A stretch of DNA of 64,000 bases from Rotaria sp. Silwood1 (Eukaryota; Rotifera; Eurotatoria; Philodinida; Philodinidae). The translations under genes and the position numbers were made by a program. Each line of letters starts with the position of its first letter. The stretch's first letter is position 1. The stretch covers positions 434,001 through 498,000 of the forward strand of contig CAJNOP010000035.1 in NCBI GenBank assembly GCA_905250075.1, read 5' to 3'. Positions 1 through 11,200 of this stretch are shown here, one piece after another. The notes beneath the pieces are model-generated. The model was not told where the DNA came from. It did no database searches and saw only the letters and a list, made by a program, of their open reading frames with translations.

Positions 1-2510
1 GAAGTAACTCGACGTGCTAAACTTGTACCTTGGACTGATGATGATTTGTCAGATGATATTGATTATCAACAAACAGAACCCAATGAACAATATTTTAATG
101 TATTCTTTATAAGTATTTTTCATTTATTGAACCATATTATACTTGATTCTTTTTAATATTACCTAGACAGGGCGAGAAAATGAAAGTCTTCCATCATCTG
201 ATAATTATCGTATAGTTGATTTAACTAAACTCAATCGAACAATTAATGTTTTTACTGACATTGAACTTGTTCAGAATCATTTGATTGATAAACGTTTTCA
301 ATTAGTCGAAGATTCATCTCAAGCTGATATTATTTTTACAAGAAAACATTTTAAAGATTTCAAGTAAATATTAAAACACAAGAAACAATATTTGATTATT
401 TTGTCAATTGATTATTTTCTTAGAAATTTATGTGAAAATACTCAACAATTAATAAATCAATATCCATTTGAAAATGTAATTAATATAAAAGATCTTTTAG
501 CTGTTATTTGTCGTCGAACATCACTATCAATTGATAATGAAACACTTCAATCATATCCATTATGGTTGCCAACAACATTTAATTTAACATATGAATTACC
601 AAAATTTATTTCATATTTTCAACATCGAGAACAAAAGTAAGGAATTTCTTGTTTTTATGTCTTTACAAGAGTTTTTCAATTAAAATATTGTTTTGAATTT
701 AATAATAGAAATTTAGATAATCATTGGATTGTTAAACCATTTAATTTAGCACGATCAATCGATACACATGTAACGAAAAATCTCAATTCTATTATTCGAT
801 TAGCTGAATCAGGCCCAAAAGTAAAATATTAAATTTATTTCAAATCGAAAACCGAAGAGAGAAATTTATTTATTTTTACATTAGATTGTTTGCAAATATA
901 TCAATAAGCCTTTATTATTTGATCGTGAAGATAGTGGTTTAGTTAAATTTGACATCCGTTATATTGTTTTATTACGTTCGTTAGAACCATTAAAAGTTTA
1001 TGTTTATGAAAAATTTTGGCTTCGTTTTGCAAATAAGTAAAGAATAAAGACGATTTCTACTGAATATTTATTTAATTCATTTTAGACCCTATTCATTAGA
1101 TAATAATTATGATGATTATCAAGTTCATTTCAGTAAGTAATTAACGGGTGGTTTATAAGGAATGGTATATTTTGAGATTTTTGTTTTTGAAGAATGAAAC
1201 ATAGTTTCAAGACACCATTCTAAGCTGATTCGATAGAGAATTTTTCGCACCACAAAACCATCGAGTTTGTTCTTCTCCTCACATAGAAAAAATTGTAAAA
1301 AATCGACAGTCACTATCATTAAACTGATATTCTCAGGAAACAAAACAATTATTAAAAAAATGATTAAATAACAGTTTCACCAAAATTCAAAAATGTGCTG
1401 CAAACTACACCATGAAATACTGCATCTTGCCAATGTTTCATAACTTTAGAAAAACATCATTGGAAGAACAGTTTGTTAAGCCAAAATTAAAAAGAATGAC
1501 GCAATAGATTCTTTCATACATATCTTTGTCATTGAAGACAATCTCAAGATTTTCGTTATTCGTTTTAAAAGTCACATCATTCTCTTCAGAATCGAATTTT
1601 CCATCCGATGATAAATCATTCATAGAGTATGGTATCTATTGAAAACGCATTGAAAACAACATACTACCAGATGTTAGGTCCAAGCTTTTTTCTAACTGAA
1701 AGATATAATTAGAAGCTTTGAGAAGGTCTTGGAAGCGTAGAACAAAACATTCTGTATCTCATGATTTACATTTAGCATCGGATTTGACGAACACAAACTT
1801 GCACAAATCGTTAAATATGTACAGAAAATAGCGAAAGATTGTAGTTGGACAGTGAATCACATATCAATCTTTCCAATTTTTCGTCAACAAGAAAAACTTA
1901 TTTAGAAAAACGAAATCTATATTTTTGTAGAGAGAAATCTTTTCTATTGAATGAGTTTAGAATGGTGCCTTTGAACAGTGTTCCCGTTCTTCAAAAATGG
2001 AAAACCATATGGTCCCGTTGTTTATGAGCCATCCGTTAAAATTAAATTTTTCATCGACAAAATTTTTTTTCAGCGGTTATGAATTACCGATATGCACAAA
2101 ATTTGAAAAAGATTACGTGTGAAGAATTTATACCTTTATTTGATAAACAACAACAACATCTTACCTGGGCTAATGTTCAAGTATAAAAATAGAGAATGAT
2201 TAGTTGAAGTTCGTTTTCTTTTTTGTTGAATATTTTGCAGGAAAAAATATTTTCAATGATTCGTCAAATATTTGAACGTGCCATATTGAAAAAACCACCA
2301 TGTGGTATGTTACCATGTCATCGATCACGTGCAATGTACGCTATTGATTTGATGCTTGATGAAAGTGGTCAACCATATTTATTAGAAATGAATTTTATGC
2401 CTGATATTGAACGAGCGTGTTCATATTATCCAACATTTATGGATGATATATTTCGTACTCTTTTTCTAGATGAATCGAATAGTAATGTTATTGATATTTC
2501 GTCAAAATAA
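1..2510 (+). CDS. TTLL12: Tubulin-tyrosine ligase-like protein 12 (3' part, 8 exons)
   Basis: Partial gene running in from the left edge. Exons read as 1-99, 167-363, 424-636, 709-820, 885-1036, 1086-1132, 2074-2180 and 2241-2510. Phases agree throughout and give 398 residues to a TAA; the human protein is about 644 aa, so the N-terminal part lies outside. The TTL-like ATP-grasp region is clear: [13 protein letters not shown], then [23 protein letters not shown], and the metal-binding stretch [14 protein letters not shown] followed by [16 protein letters not shown], which is diagnostic of TTLL12 rather than other TTLLs. TTLL12 is a cytoplasmic pseudo-ligase linked to tubulin tyrosination and histone methylation in vertebrates (family knowledge). 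All introns are 48-72 bp except the sixth (1133-2073, 941 bp), which holds a transposon-like insertion. Confident in identity; exon borders are by eye. Confidence 0.9.
1141..2039. mobile_element. piggyBac-like non-autonomous element (TTAA flanks) in a TTLL12 intron
   Basis: The only long TTLL12 intron contains a pair of diverged terminal inverted repeats of roughly 100 bp. The left end begins TTAACGGGTGGTTTATAAGG; the right end, reverse-complemented, begins TTAACGGATGGCTCATAA. Further in, both arms share CACCATTCTAA and an ATTC(G/A)ATAGA block. TTAA lies at both outer edges (1141-1144 and 2036-2039), as expected for the TTAA duplication of piggyBac. No transposase is visible; the short open frames inside are not protein-like. 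Assignment to piggyBac rests on the TTAA flanks only. Confidence 0.55.
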
Positions 2511-5500
2511 AAGAAGTTAAAAGCATATTGTCAAAGACAATGACTAATAATGGTTTTTTTTCTTTTACTTTTTATCAAGTTTTGCAAAATAAAGATTAGA
2601 ATTGTATGATACACACTTTGTTATAACCATCATGTTGTAGCAAGTATTGTTTTCGAGACAAAAAATTATGGCAAAAATATGGTTACTGATATATTCTGTG
2701 AAATAATTTTTAATTGAAGAATAGAGATTATGAACTATTGAAAGATGAAAGACCACTACGACTTTGTCATTTTCAAAGGTCGAGAAACTTAATCAATAAA
2801 CTAATCGAATAAAAATTATAGGTAATAAGAAATTCTAACTATACCAAATATTTCTGATTTGCAAGTTACCATTTGTACATTCGAAGTGTGTCTTTATGAA
2901 GAAGATGAGGATGATTTATATCGTCTGCCATTGATCAGTAATCCAATAATTTACTGTATAAGTATCTCATTTAGACGATGGAAAATAACTAACTAAGATG
3001 ATAAATATAGTCTATCATAGAACATAACTACTTTGCCGAAAGACTGATGCAGATGAATTTCTCGCATAGATGTCCATTGCGGTTGAAAGTCCACCGCTGC
3101 CGTACCGTGATCGTTTTTCAAAAGCTGATACCGCCCGGTTATCGCACCGCGATGGTATGAAAGGGAAAAGCTACTGCGCCGCTGCCGCGGAGGTATTAAA
3201 AACGTATTCGAAACCATAACCTGTTCCCCCAAGTAAGAAACAAAAATATTATTAATTTTTCATGAAAGAAAATGGGTGATAAAAATGAATCTACTAAATC
3301 GTTGGTTGTATTGAAAACATGCAGTTAGTAGTCAAAAGACATACAAGAAGATGGGATCTTAGATTATATTGAAAGAGATATATCGCTCAAATCAGGTAGT
3401 CTCATCCGATTTGTTCAACTGATATTTTAGACCAGGATAAAATAAGAGTGGTAGAAGTTTATAATTGGCAGAGACTATGATGTCAAATGGGTGAGATAAT
3501 GTAGAGTAGGGTTTTAGATACAAAATAAAACGATGCATTCATATCGTGCTAATGAGATTCACGATAACCTCTTTTCAATCGTGTATGCTAAAACAAAAAC
3601 TACATATTCCTTTGAACATTCTCTTTCATGTAGTCACTCAAATGTGCAAAAATAGAAATTGCTAATTTCTAGCTATTACCAGAACTTCTGAACATCTTTT
3701 ATTCCTGTTATTATAAAACTTCATAGAATGATACTTAGCTTTCAAGAAAATCTAGCCGACACATGATATTATGCATAAGTGTCGTACTTGTTACAAAGTT
3801 TAATAAAACTTGATATTTTCTGATCATTTTTCATCTTCAATTATGAAGCCAACAATAATAATCGTGTTTTCTGAATTCGATTGTTTTGCTAGTAATTTAA
3901 TGAGAAAACATAGAAAGTATACGTACAGTTTATTTGCTCCAACTGTAATAAGTTTGTTAATATGCATACACATTATCTATATGTATAATGTTTTAAGTAG
4001 TATATCACAGTAAAATTTATAAATCAAGCAAAGAAATTCTAATAATCGTAAAACTCGTCGAATAGTGGGGCTTAAAGAACTTCACGATTTAATGCATGCG
4101 TTAAATACAAACCCTAATACACTTGTGACTAGAAAAACTCATTAACGTTGACGTAATTAGAAGAAACACACGTTGGTCTAACATGAAAAAAGTATGATCA
4201 ATAAAAATAAACATATTGTTACATTTGCAGTTTAAAAGTTTACAAAGAAGTGTATCAATGTTGCTTATAGTGCACATGAGGTAAACGAACCTTTAGAGTA
4301 AGAATAGGTCAGCATTTATCAGTAGAAAATCATAACAATGATAAAATTACTATAGGGGTATCTGAAATTAACTATCGGTACGTATGTCAAGTAAAATCAA
4401 ATCAAATATGTGTTCAGCAACATTTATTAACACGCTCTGAAATATCATCATCATTCAGTCGTGTGGTAGTACAGAGTTTGTTTATGTTTGATGACAGAAA
4501 CATTGAACTGCGTAGGCTGAAAAAAATTCTCCTTGGTTCAAATTACATTAGAATAATAATCTCAAGTACTATGGATTCCTTCAGAAAAAAATGGAAAAAA
4601 TGTTCCAAAAGTTCAACTGCTGCCATTATAGTATTTAAAAAAATCTACCACGTCGCCTTATTAAAAGTTTTTTGCCGCTCCCGCCATCGCGGTAGCGGTA
4701 GCGGCAGCGCCACCATGGACATCAATGATATGGCTATTCATCAACTAAGGGCACATAAAGGAAGATAAACATCAAAATAGAAGTAGGATTTCACTGCGTT
4801 GCATTTGTGCCAAAACAATCAATACTTTTTTATTGGCGGCATTTTTGACACTGATGATTAAAAGTAAAAAGAGGTCGTTTGTTTAGAACATATTGAAAAG
4901 TTACCGAAGAATTCCAATGTATAAAAAAAATATTTTCTTGTTTTATTGAATGAAAATATACGAGTAAAGAAAACTAACACTCACACACTATAATCATTGG
5001 AGAATATATTTGTCAATATGTTTCATGATACATGGGTAGTATGAACAAATGATTCTTGTGTACTTTCACCAGAAGTTTTGATGTTACTTTCGCTCAACTT
5101 TACTTGACACTAATTTCATGTTCCTTTGCCTTACGATCAAAATTAGTTCAGAATTTGTCCTACAAGTTATTAATATTACGGAAAATTGCCCACTACAATG
5201 TTGTTTTTCTAGTATTCGTTTTTCAGTAACATCTTTGATAGATTGTGGATCATCCACACTGAAGGCAAAAATCAATGTGGATTAGCGAAATCTGAAAACG
5301 TTTTATAAAAAATATTAAAGGGATACACATTGAAATACTATGTAGAATGTTGAATATTCTTCTCAAAATAGACATTGTTCTTCATTCACTTACAGTTCAC
5401 TCGTCTAAGTTGAGCATCTTGTTATAATAAATTTTGCTAATAGAGAGAATTGAATGATTGCATCAAAATGATATCAAAAGGCATGACTTGCCACATCAAC

Positions 5501-5775
5501 AGTCTTTACCTTTTGAGTAGTGTTATTAGCTCTAACAAAATTAGTCGCTATTGAAAAGTACTTGTGGGTGTGGGTGTGGGTACGGACATCCAACATCCAT
5601 ACCGTGGCCTGACATGTGGACTACGAGTGAACAATGAAAAAAGTTAGAAGACAAGAAAAATGCCATCAGCCATTCATCATGACCTAATACTAAGATATGA
5701 ATGTTTTCTTTCATCGTTCTCATAGACAGTAATGAGAAAATGCAGACATATAAATTGACATGAACAAGACAATTC
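2511..5775. other. Gene-poor stretch after TTLL12
   Basis: No supportable gene. AATAAA-type signals just after the TTLL12 stop (around 2504 and 2587) may serve its 3' end. Two GC-rich islands stand out against the AT-rich background: 3061-3200 and 4670-4730, the latter with (GGTAGC)-like repeats. They share a few motifs in opposite orientation (CCATCGCGGT, ATGGACATC), so they could be the ends of an old inverted-repeat element; the match is weak. A frame at 2870-2960 looks slightly coding but is not recognised. Confidence 0.5.
5563..5583 (+). repeat. Interstitial TGTGGG telomere-like tract
   Basis: Three consecutive (GT)GTGGG units followed by GTACGG. TGTGGG is the reported telomeric repeat unit of bdelloid rotifers (established knowledge). 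Here it lies about 200 bp before an F-box pseudogene, well inside the window, so it is an internal copy, a chance microsatellite, or a scar of a telomere-targeting element. Confidence 0.6.
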
Positions 5776-6635
5776 GTATCAGACACGGACACTGCAAATA
5801 ACAATCATCTCAATATACTGGATTTACCGAATGAAATATTACTCAACATTTCGAACAAACTGAATACTGCTGATGTTCTCTATTCACTTGTGGATGTTAA
5901 TAAACGATTTGATCCCTTGTTACTCGATCCTTTTTATATACATCATCTTGATATGACTACGGTATCGTGTTTTGATCGTACCTTCTGAATAGACAATGAG
6001 GTTCTTAATAGAATTTGTGAAAAAATCTTACCTCGAATTCATCAACAAATAAATAAACTCATTCTGGAACCACATTCAATGAAACTTATTCTTCTTGCTG
6101 TCAATTATCCTCAACTTCACTTGTTATCACGTGTTAATTTTAAAGAAGAAATGCTTTTTCAATATTTAACAGGTATACTATTTGTTTTCTTCATTTTACC
6201 TAACAAAAAAATGAATTTGTTTGACGTAAATTAATAATTGTCTTTTTTTTTCTCGAATCAAAGGTGATTCAATTCTTCATGATCTTCTCATTAAACAAAT
6301 CACACATCTTGAAATAGACATTGAGAAGCAGACAACAACATCAGAATTCTCTGAAACACCGTCAAATGTATTTGTATCGATTTTATCTTTATGCAAACAA
6401 TTAATTAATTTGAATTTTTGTCAATTGTTTCATGATCGGAAGTTGCAGGTTTGTATGTTTATGTTTCCATTAACAAGTTGCAATTATTTGACTTCATCTA
6501 AGTTCAAAATCAATTTCGAAACTTTTGATGATTGTCTTTACTCTCTTTGATGGATGTTGAAACTATTTATCGACATTAGTTATTCATGGGAAAAGGATTT
6601 TCTATACAATATCAAAAATAGATAACACGGTAAGT
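5776..6635 (+). pseudogene. F-box protein pseudogene
   Basis: The conceptual protein opens with an F-box: HLNILDLPNEILLNISNKL, then TADVLYSLVDVNKRFD and LLLDPFYIHHLDMT. This pattern matches the very large F-box family of bdelloids (family recollection). Exons are 5776-6172 and 6264-6448 joined by a GT-AG intron, then a decayed piece from about 6494 (FETFDDCLYSL). Breaks: no ATG at the expected start (GTA-TCA-GAC where MSD would be expected, with an upstream in-frame stop), TGA at 5986-5988, TGA at 6548-6550, and no 3' half. Intact relatives would act as substrate adaptors of SCF ubiquitin ligases. It lies in an island of mobile-element scraps between two intact genes. Confidence 0.75.
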
Positions 6636-6663
6636 GTAATTTCAATCATTATATTTTGAAAAA

Positions 6664-6746
6664 GGTGTGGGTGTGTATGTGGGCGTGAGTTTGTAGTTCT
6701 TCCCTCCGACAGTAACCACACGCACACCCACTCATCCACACCCCAA
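6664..6746. repeat. G-rich/C-rich telomere-like inverted pair
   Basis: A G-rich run (GGTGTGGGTGTG, then TATGTGGGCGTG) at 6664-6690 is followed about 25 bp later by a C-rich run (CACACGCACACCCACTC, then ATCCACACCCC) at 6717-6746. The two can pair as a hairpin. The units are degenerate forms of TGTGGG. It directly abuts the Merlin transposase fragment. Confidence 0.6.
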
Positions 6747-6752
6747 CCAGGT

Positions 6753-7010
6753 AGAATATTGATACCAATTATTCAACAATATATATTACCTGGTGAGGGA
6801 CCACTTATTGTAATAATAATTTACAAAACCTAATTATTATAGGCACCACCATACATTCTGATGAATGGAAAGGTTATAAAAGACTTGCTGATGATCCCGA
6901 GTACATTCATTTAACTGTAAATCATTCTCTTCACGTCGTGAATCCAAGAACAAAATCTAGTGAAAAATATTTGCTTCAAAGAACGGGAAAGAACGCGTTC
7001 CGTAAAATTT
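6753..7010 (+). pseudogene. Merlin (IS1016/ISXO2-like) transposase fragment with an intron
   Basis: The translation reads RILIPIIQQYILPG, then a 50-bp GT-AG intron (6793-6842), then TTIHSDEWKGYKRL and HLTVNHSLHVVNP. This is the region around the second catalytic Asp of ISXO2/IS1595-type DDE transposases (Merlin superfamily), in which IIQ.YI.PGTTIHSDEW..Y is characteristic. The first catalytic Asp region and the C-terminal part are absent, so this is a fragment. It lies between a telomere-like hairpin and a large palindrome that may belong to the same element. No terminal repeats were identified. Confidence 0.75.
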
Positions 7011-7012
7011 AA

Positions 7013-7157
7013 AGCCCTTTTTTTAAGAAAAGAAGACGTTCCAACAAAAGTGGAAAGCGTTCCAAAATCGAACCATTAAGAACACATTCCATGGTTTTTG
7101 GAATGCGTTCTTAACTGTTTCAGCTTTTTTGGAACGTTTTCTTTTCTCAAAAAAGCT
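7013..7157. repeat. Large imperfect palindrome
   Basis: The left arm (7013-7090) and right arm (7100-7157) are reverse complements over most of their length. Paired blocks include AAGAAAAGAAGACGTTCCAA against TTGGAACGTTTTCTTTTCT, and TTAAGAACACATTCC against GGAATGCGTTCTTAA, with the centre near 7095. It could fold into one long hairpin. It is probably the core of a foldback MITE. Confidence 0.7.
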
Positions 7158-7165
7158 AACTCTTT

Positions 7166-8259
7166 TTGGAACGCATTATTGATCGTTATTGCCTGAATTT
7201 AGATTCACTATAAGAGTTCTCGAAGAGAAGTTCAGACATAATTTTTTGAAAGATCGACTCTGGTGCAACTCGACAAGCTCTATCCAATGGAGTGTTCTAA
7301 TTTTTCGCAGCTCAAACTGTTATTAAACAAAAAAAATTTTTGGAATCAGAACTGCCAGTTGTAAAGTATGACTAATTGAAGGTTTCACCATTTTTGGCAC
7401 CAGTTTCAGGGTATCGTACTTCAGAGCTGTCATTTTTGAATCAAAAGTGACGTTAAATTCAGATGAAAGCGTTCATCAGTCAAAAGAATCCATTCCAAGT
7501 TGTTTCTGAAGAGAATGTTAAAAGAAGCGGTCTCATTTCGATGGAATCCTATCTCGACTGTCTCGAAATAGAATGGGCAGAGACACGTTCTATTGGCTCA
7601 TGGAACGGTTCAGAACGCTTTCTATTTAAGTAGAGAACGATTTTTGAACTGAGAAGAAAGCATTCCGTACTAGTGTGAAACAGTAAAAAATGAGTTCCTT
7701 TAGACTCAGAACTTTTCTTTTTGTTTGTGAAAACGTTTGCTAAGCTGTAGAACACATTCTTCATGTAAAAGACAAGTCTCTACATTTTTATGAATGAGTT
7801 CTCTTCCGTTATTTTTAGAAATATTTTTCACTGGGAAGTACATACACAAAATATTGAAAATAGTTGGATGCGAGTGAAGTGCAAACAAAAAAATCATTTG
7901 GTATTCATCGAGTTATGTTAAAATCTTATCTTCAAGAATGTATGTGACGTCAAAAATTTGGAGAGTTCCCTTTGAAACATCTTGTAGACCAAATTACTCA
8001 ACTTTATCCTGTCTAATAACTTTTTTGTAAAGTTATTAGAGTTTTTTTCAATAAAAAAAATCACATAATTTATGAACTATTTCATTGCACGTCACTGTCA
8101 TCTATATATTTTATCGTTCTTTTCGTTACTTTTCCATTAATTTTTATCGTTGGTTGTTTTTTTCGACCAATATGTTTTCTGTCTGTTCTCTCATATGTCT
8201 AAACTACACTAGTATCTCTTTCTTCTATTACTCGTTTTACTTAATTGTTCATTATCAAA
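7166..8259. other. Intergenic, upstream of importin-5
   Basis: No gene seen. GTTCC/GGAAC-rich sequence near 7560-7630 resembles the neighbouring palindrome and may be related repeat sequence. The importin-5 promoter should lie in 7900-8259; no convincing TATA box or initiator can be singled out. Confidence 0.4.
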
Positions 8260-11200
8260 ATGATAATAACACCAAATACAAGTTCGTCAGAAGAACAAGT
8301 ATTTATTGCTACACTTGAAAAATGTTTACAAAATGATAATGAAAAACGAACAGCTGCCGAGGTTAATCTATACATTTACATTAATAATCTCTAAGTTTCT
8401 CTTCTTTTTTAATTAGGCAATTTATCAAAATATACCTGATGAAAAAAAAGCTATTCTACTTATGTCTACATTGTGTAACATAGCACTAAGTGGACAAGTA
8501 AGATAAATAATTTATATAAAAAAAAAAACAGTTCTTCTTTAATTAAGATTCGATCATTTGCTGCTGTCATGCTTCGACGTTTATTTCGAAGACAATTTGG
8601 AAACTTTTGGCCAAAATATTCTCCTGATCAACAAATGACATTAAAAAGACAGTTACTCGATCGAATAATACAAATAGATGATGATGAAGTTGTTCGAAAA
8701 AACGTTTGTTTTATTGCTGCTGAATTAGCTAGAAATTCAATAGGTATAAAAAAAATAACAAAACAATTTGATCTTTTTATTGAATTTTTATTTTTAATTA
8801 AAGATGAAAATAATCAATTACAATGGCCAGAAATTATTGAATTTCTTGTTCAATCTGCTAATTCATCACTTAATAAATTAAAAGAATCTGCTTTAATTAT
8901 TTTTGAGTAAATTTAATTTATTTAGAAATCAAAAAAATTCTTTTTTTCCCATTGAATATCCTTTAGAGTTTTTCCAGAAATATTTAGTAATCAAGCTGAA
9001 CAATTAACACAAATAATTCACCAAATATTTTTCAATTGTTTAAATGATCAAGATACAAAAGTTCGTTATACAGCTGCAACATCATTTGCTGCTTATCTTA
9101 AACATAATTGTGAAAATACACAACTACTTAATATCTATCGAGATTGTTTACCATGTCTTATTTCGGTATATTTAGATATTTTTCTTTCTTTTTCTCAAAG
9201 GATTATTTTGTTAATTGGATAGAAGAAATTTTCGAACCAAGTGCTAGAAATTCAAAAAAGAAAAAAGAATTTATTTGATTTCAATTGAAGTTTTTTTTTA
9301 TTTAGACAATAACACAAAGTTTGACTGATTCAAATGATGATACAGTTCTTAAAGCATTGATTAATATTGCTGAAAATACTGCAAAATATCTTCGACCTGC
9401 TATTGATAATATTTTTAAGTTATGTCTTGAAGTTAGTTTGATGGGATGTTTTTGTATTTTTGTTTTAATAATTTTATTTGATAGACTATCAAAAAAAAAG
9501 GTGAATTTGAAGAATCACGTCGTCATTTAGCTCTTGAAGTACTTATTACTTTATCAGAAACAGCAAGTGGAATGGTTCGAAAAGTTAAAAAACAATATTT
9601 AGATGAACTTGGTAAAAATAAAATAAAATTTTATTTTTTATTTTTTAAATAATTAAGTTTCTCAATTGCTTGACATGATGGTCGATTTGAATGATGATTT
9701 GAAATGGTCAATAAAAGATACAATTGAAGATGAAGAAGACAATCGGTAAATTAATTTCTCATATCGAATATTCTAAATATTCATTTATATTCAGCAATGC
9801 TTTTATTGGTGAAAGATCATTGGATCGACTTGCTTGTGCACTTGGTGGAAAAACAATATTTAATTATATATTAAAAACTGTTCGAACAATGCTTCAAAAT
9901 CGTGAGTAATTTATTGGATAAAGATGAAAAAAAAACTAAAATGAATTAATTATATAGCTGATTGGCGCTATCGTTATGCTGGTTTAATGGCAATATCAAC
10001 TATTTCTGAAGGTTTTCATAAAGAAATATCAGTATTACTTGATAATCTTGTTGATGGCGTTTTGGTTTTTCTCAAAGATTCGGTATTATTATTTTTTAAG
10101 TTTATTCTGATATATTTTCATTTAAAACATCTTTTAGCATCCACGTGTTCGATATGCAGCTTGTAATGTATTAGGACAAATGTCAACAGATTTTCAAGGA
10201 AAATTTCAAGAAAAATTTCATTCAAAAATAATTCCTAGTTTATTATCAATACTTGATGATTATGAAAATCCTCGAACGCAAGCTCATGGTGGTGCTGCAT
10301 TAGTTAATTTTGCTGAAGGTTGTCCATCACATTTACTTGTTGAACATTTACCACAAATTATTGAAAAATTAGAGCAAGTTTTAAATCGAAAATATGAAGA
10401 AGTAATTTATTTTTATCTATTTTCTTTTTTAATAAATTCTTTTTTGTTAAATAGCTGGTTCAACATAATCGTAAATTAGTTCTTGAACAAATGGTAACAA
10501 CACTTGCAGCTATTGCTGATACAGTTGCACAAGATTTTTCACCTTATTACGATCGGTTAGCTTATTTTGTTTTCTTCTCTTGAAAAATAAACAAATTGAG
10601 TTTTATATTTAAGATTTATGCCACAATTGAAATATTTATTTGAAAATGTAATTACACCTGATTATCGAATATTACGCGGTAAAACAATAGAATGTATTAG
10701 TTTAATTGGTTTAGCTGTTGGCAAAGAAAAAGTTTGTGTTTATGTTCTGTTTATCTCAATAAAATACTTTTTTTTTGTTGTAGTGTATTAATGATTGTAA
10801 TGAAATAATGCAAGAATTCGTTAAAACTCAAGTTGATTTTGAAAATTTAGGATATAATGATCCACAAATATCATATTTCATTGGTGCTTGGACACGTATA
10901 TGTCAAATATTAGGCAAAGATTTTGAACAATATCTACCAATTGTTATGGGACCTGTTCTTAAAGTAGCTACATTTCAACCTGAATTAACAGTACTTGCTG
11001 ACAACGACACTGATGTTGAAGAAGATGATAATTGGGAAGAACTTAATGTTGATGATCAAGTATGAATATTTAATTTTTAAATTTGATTAGAAATTTTTTG
11101 TTCTTTTATTAAAGACAACAGGTCTTGAAGAAAAAGCAAGTGCTTGTTCAATGCTTGTTTGTTGTGCTAAAGAATTAAAAGAAGGTTTTGTTAATTATGT

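Noticed and set aside
5541-5804. 87-codon minus-strand frame upstream of the F-box pseudogene
   Set aside because: It is antisense to the F-box leader and includes the TGTGGG tract; no protein features.
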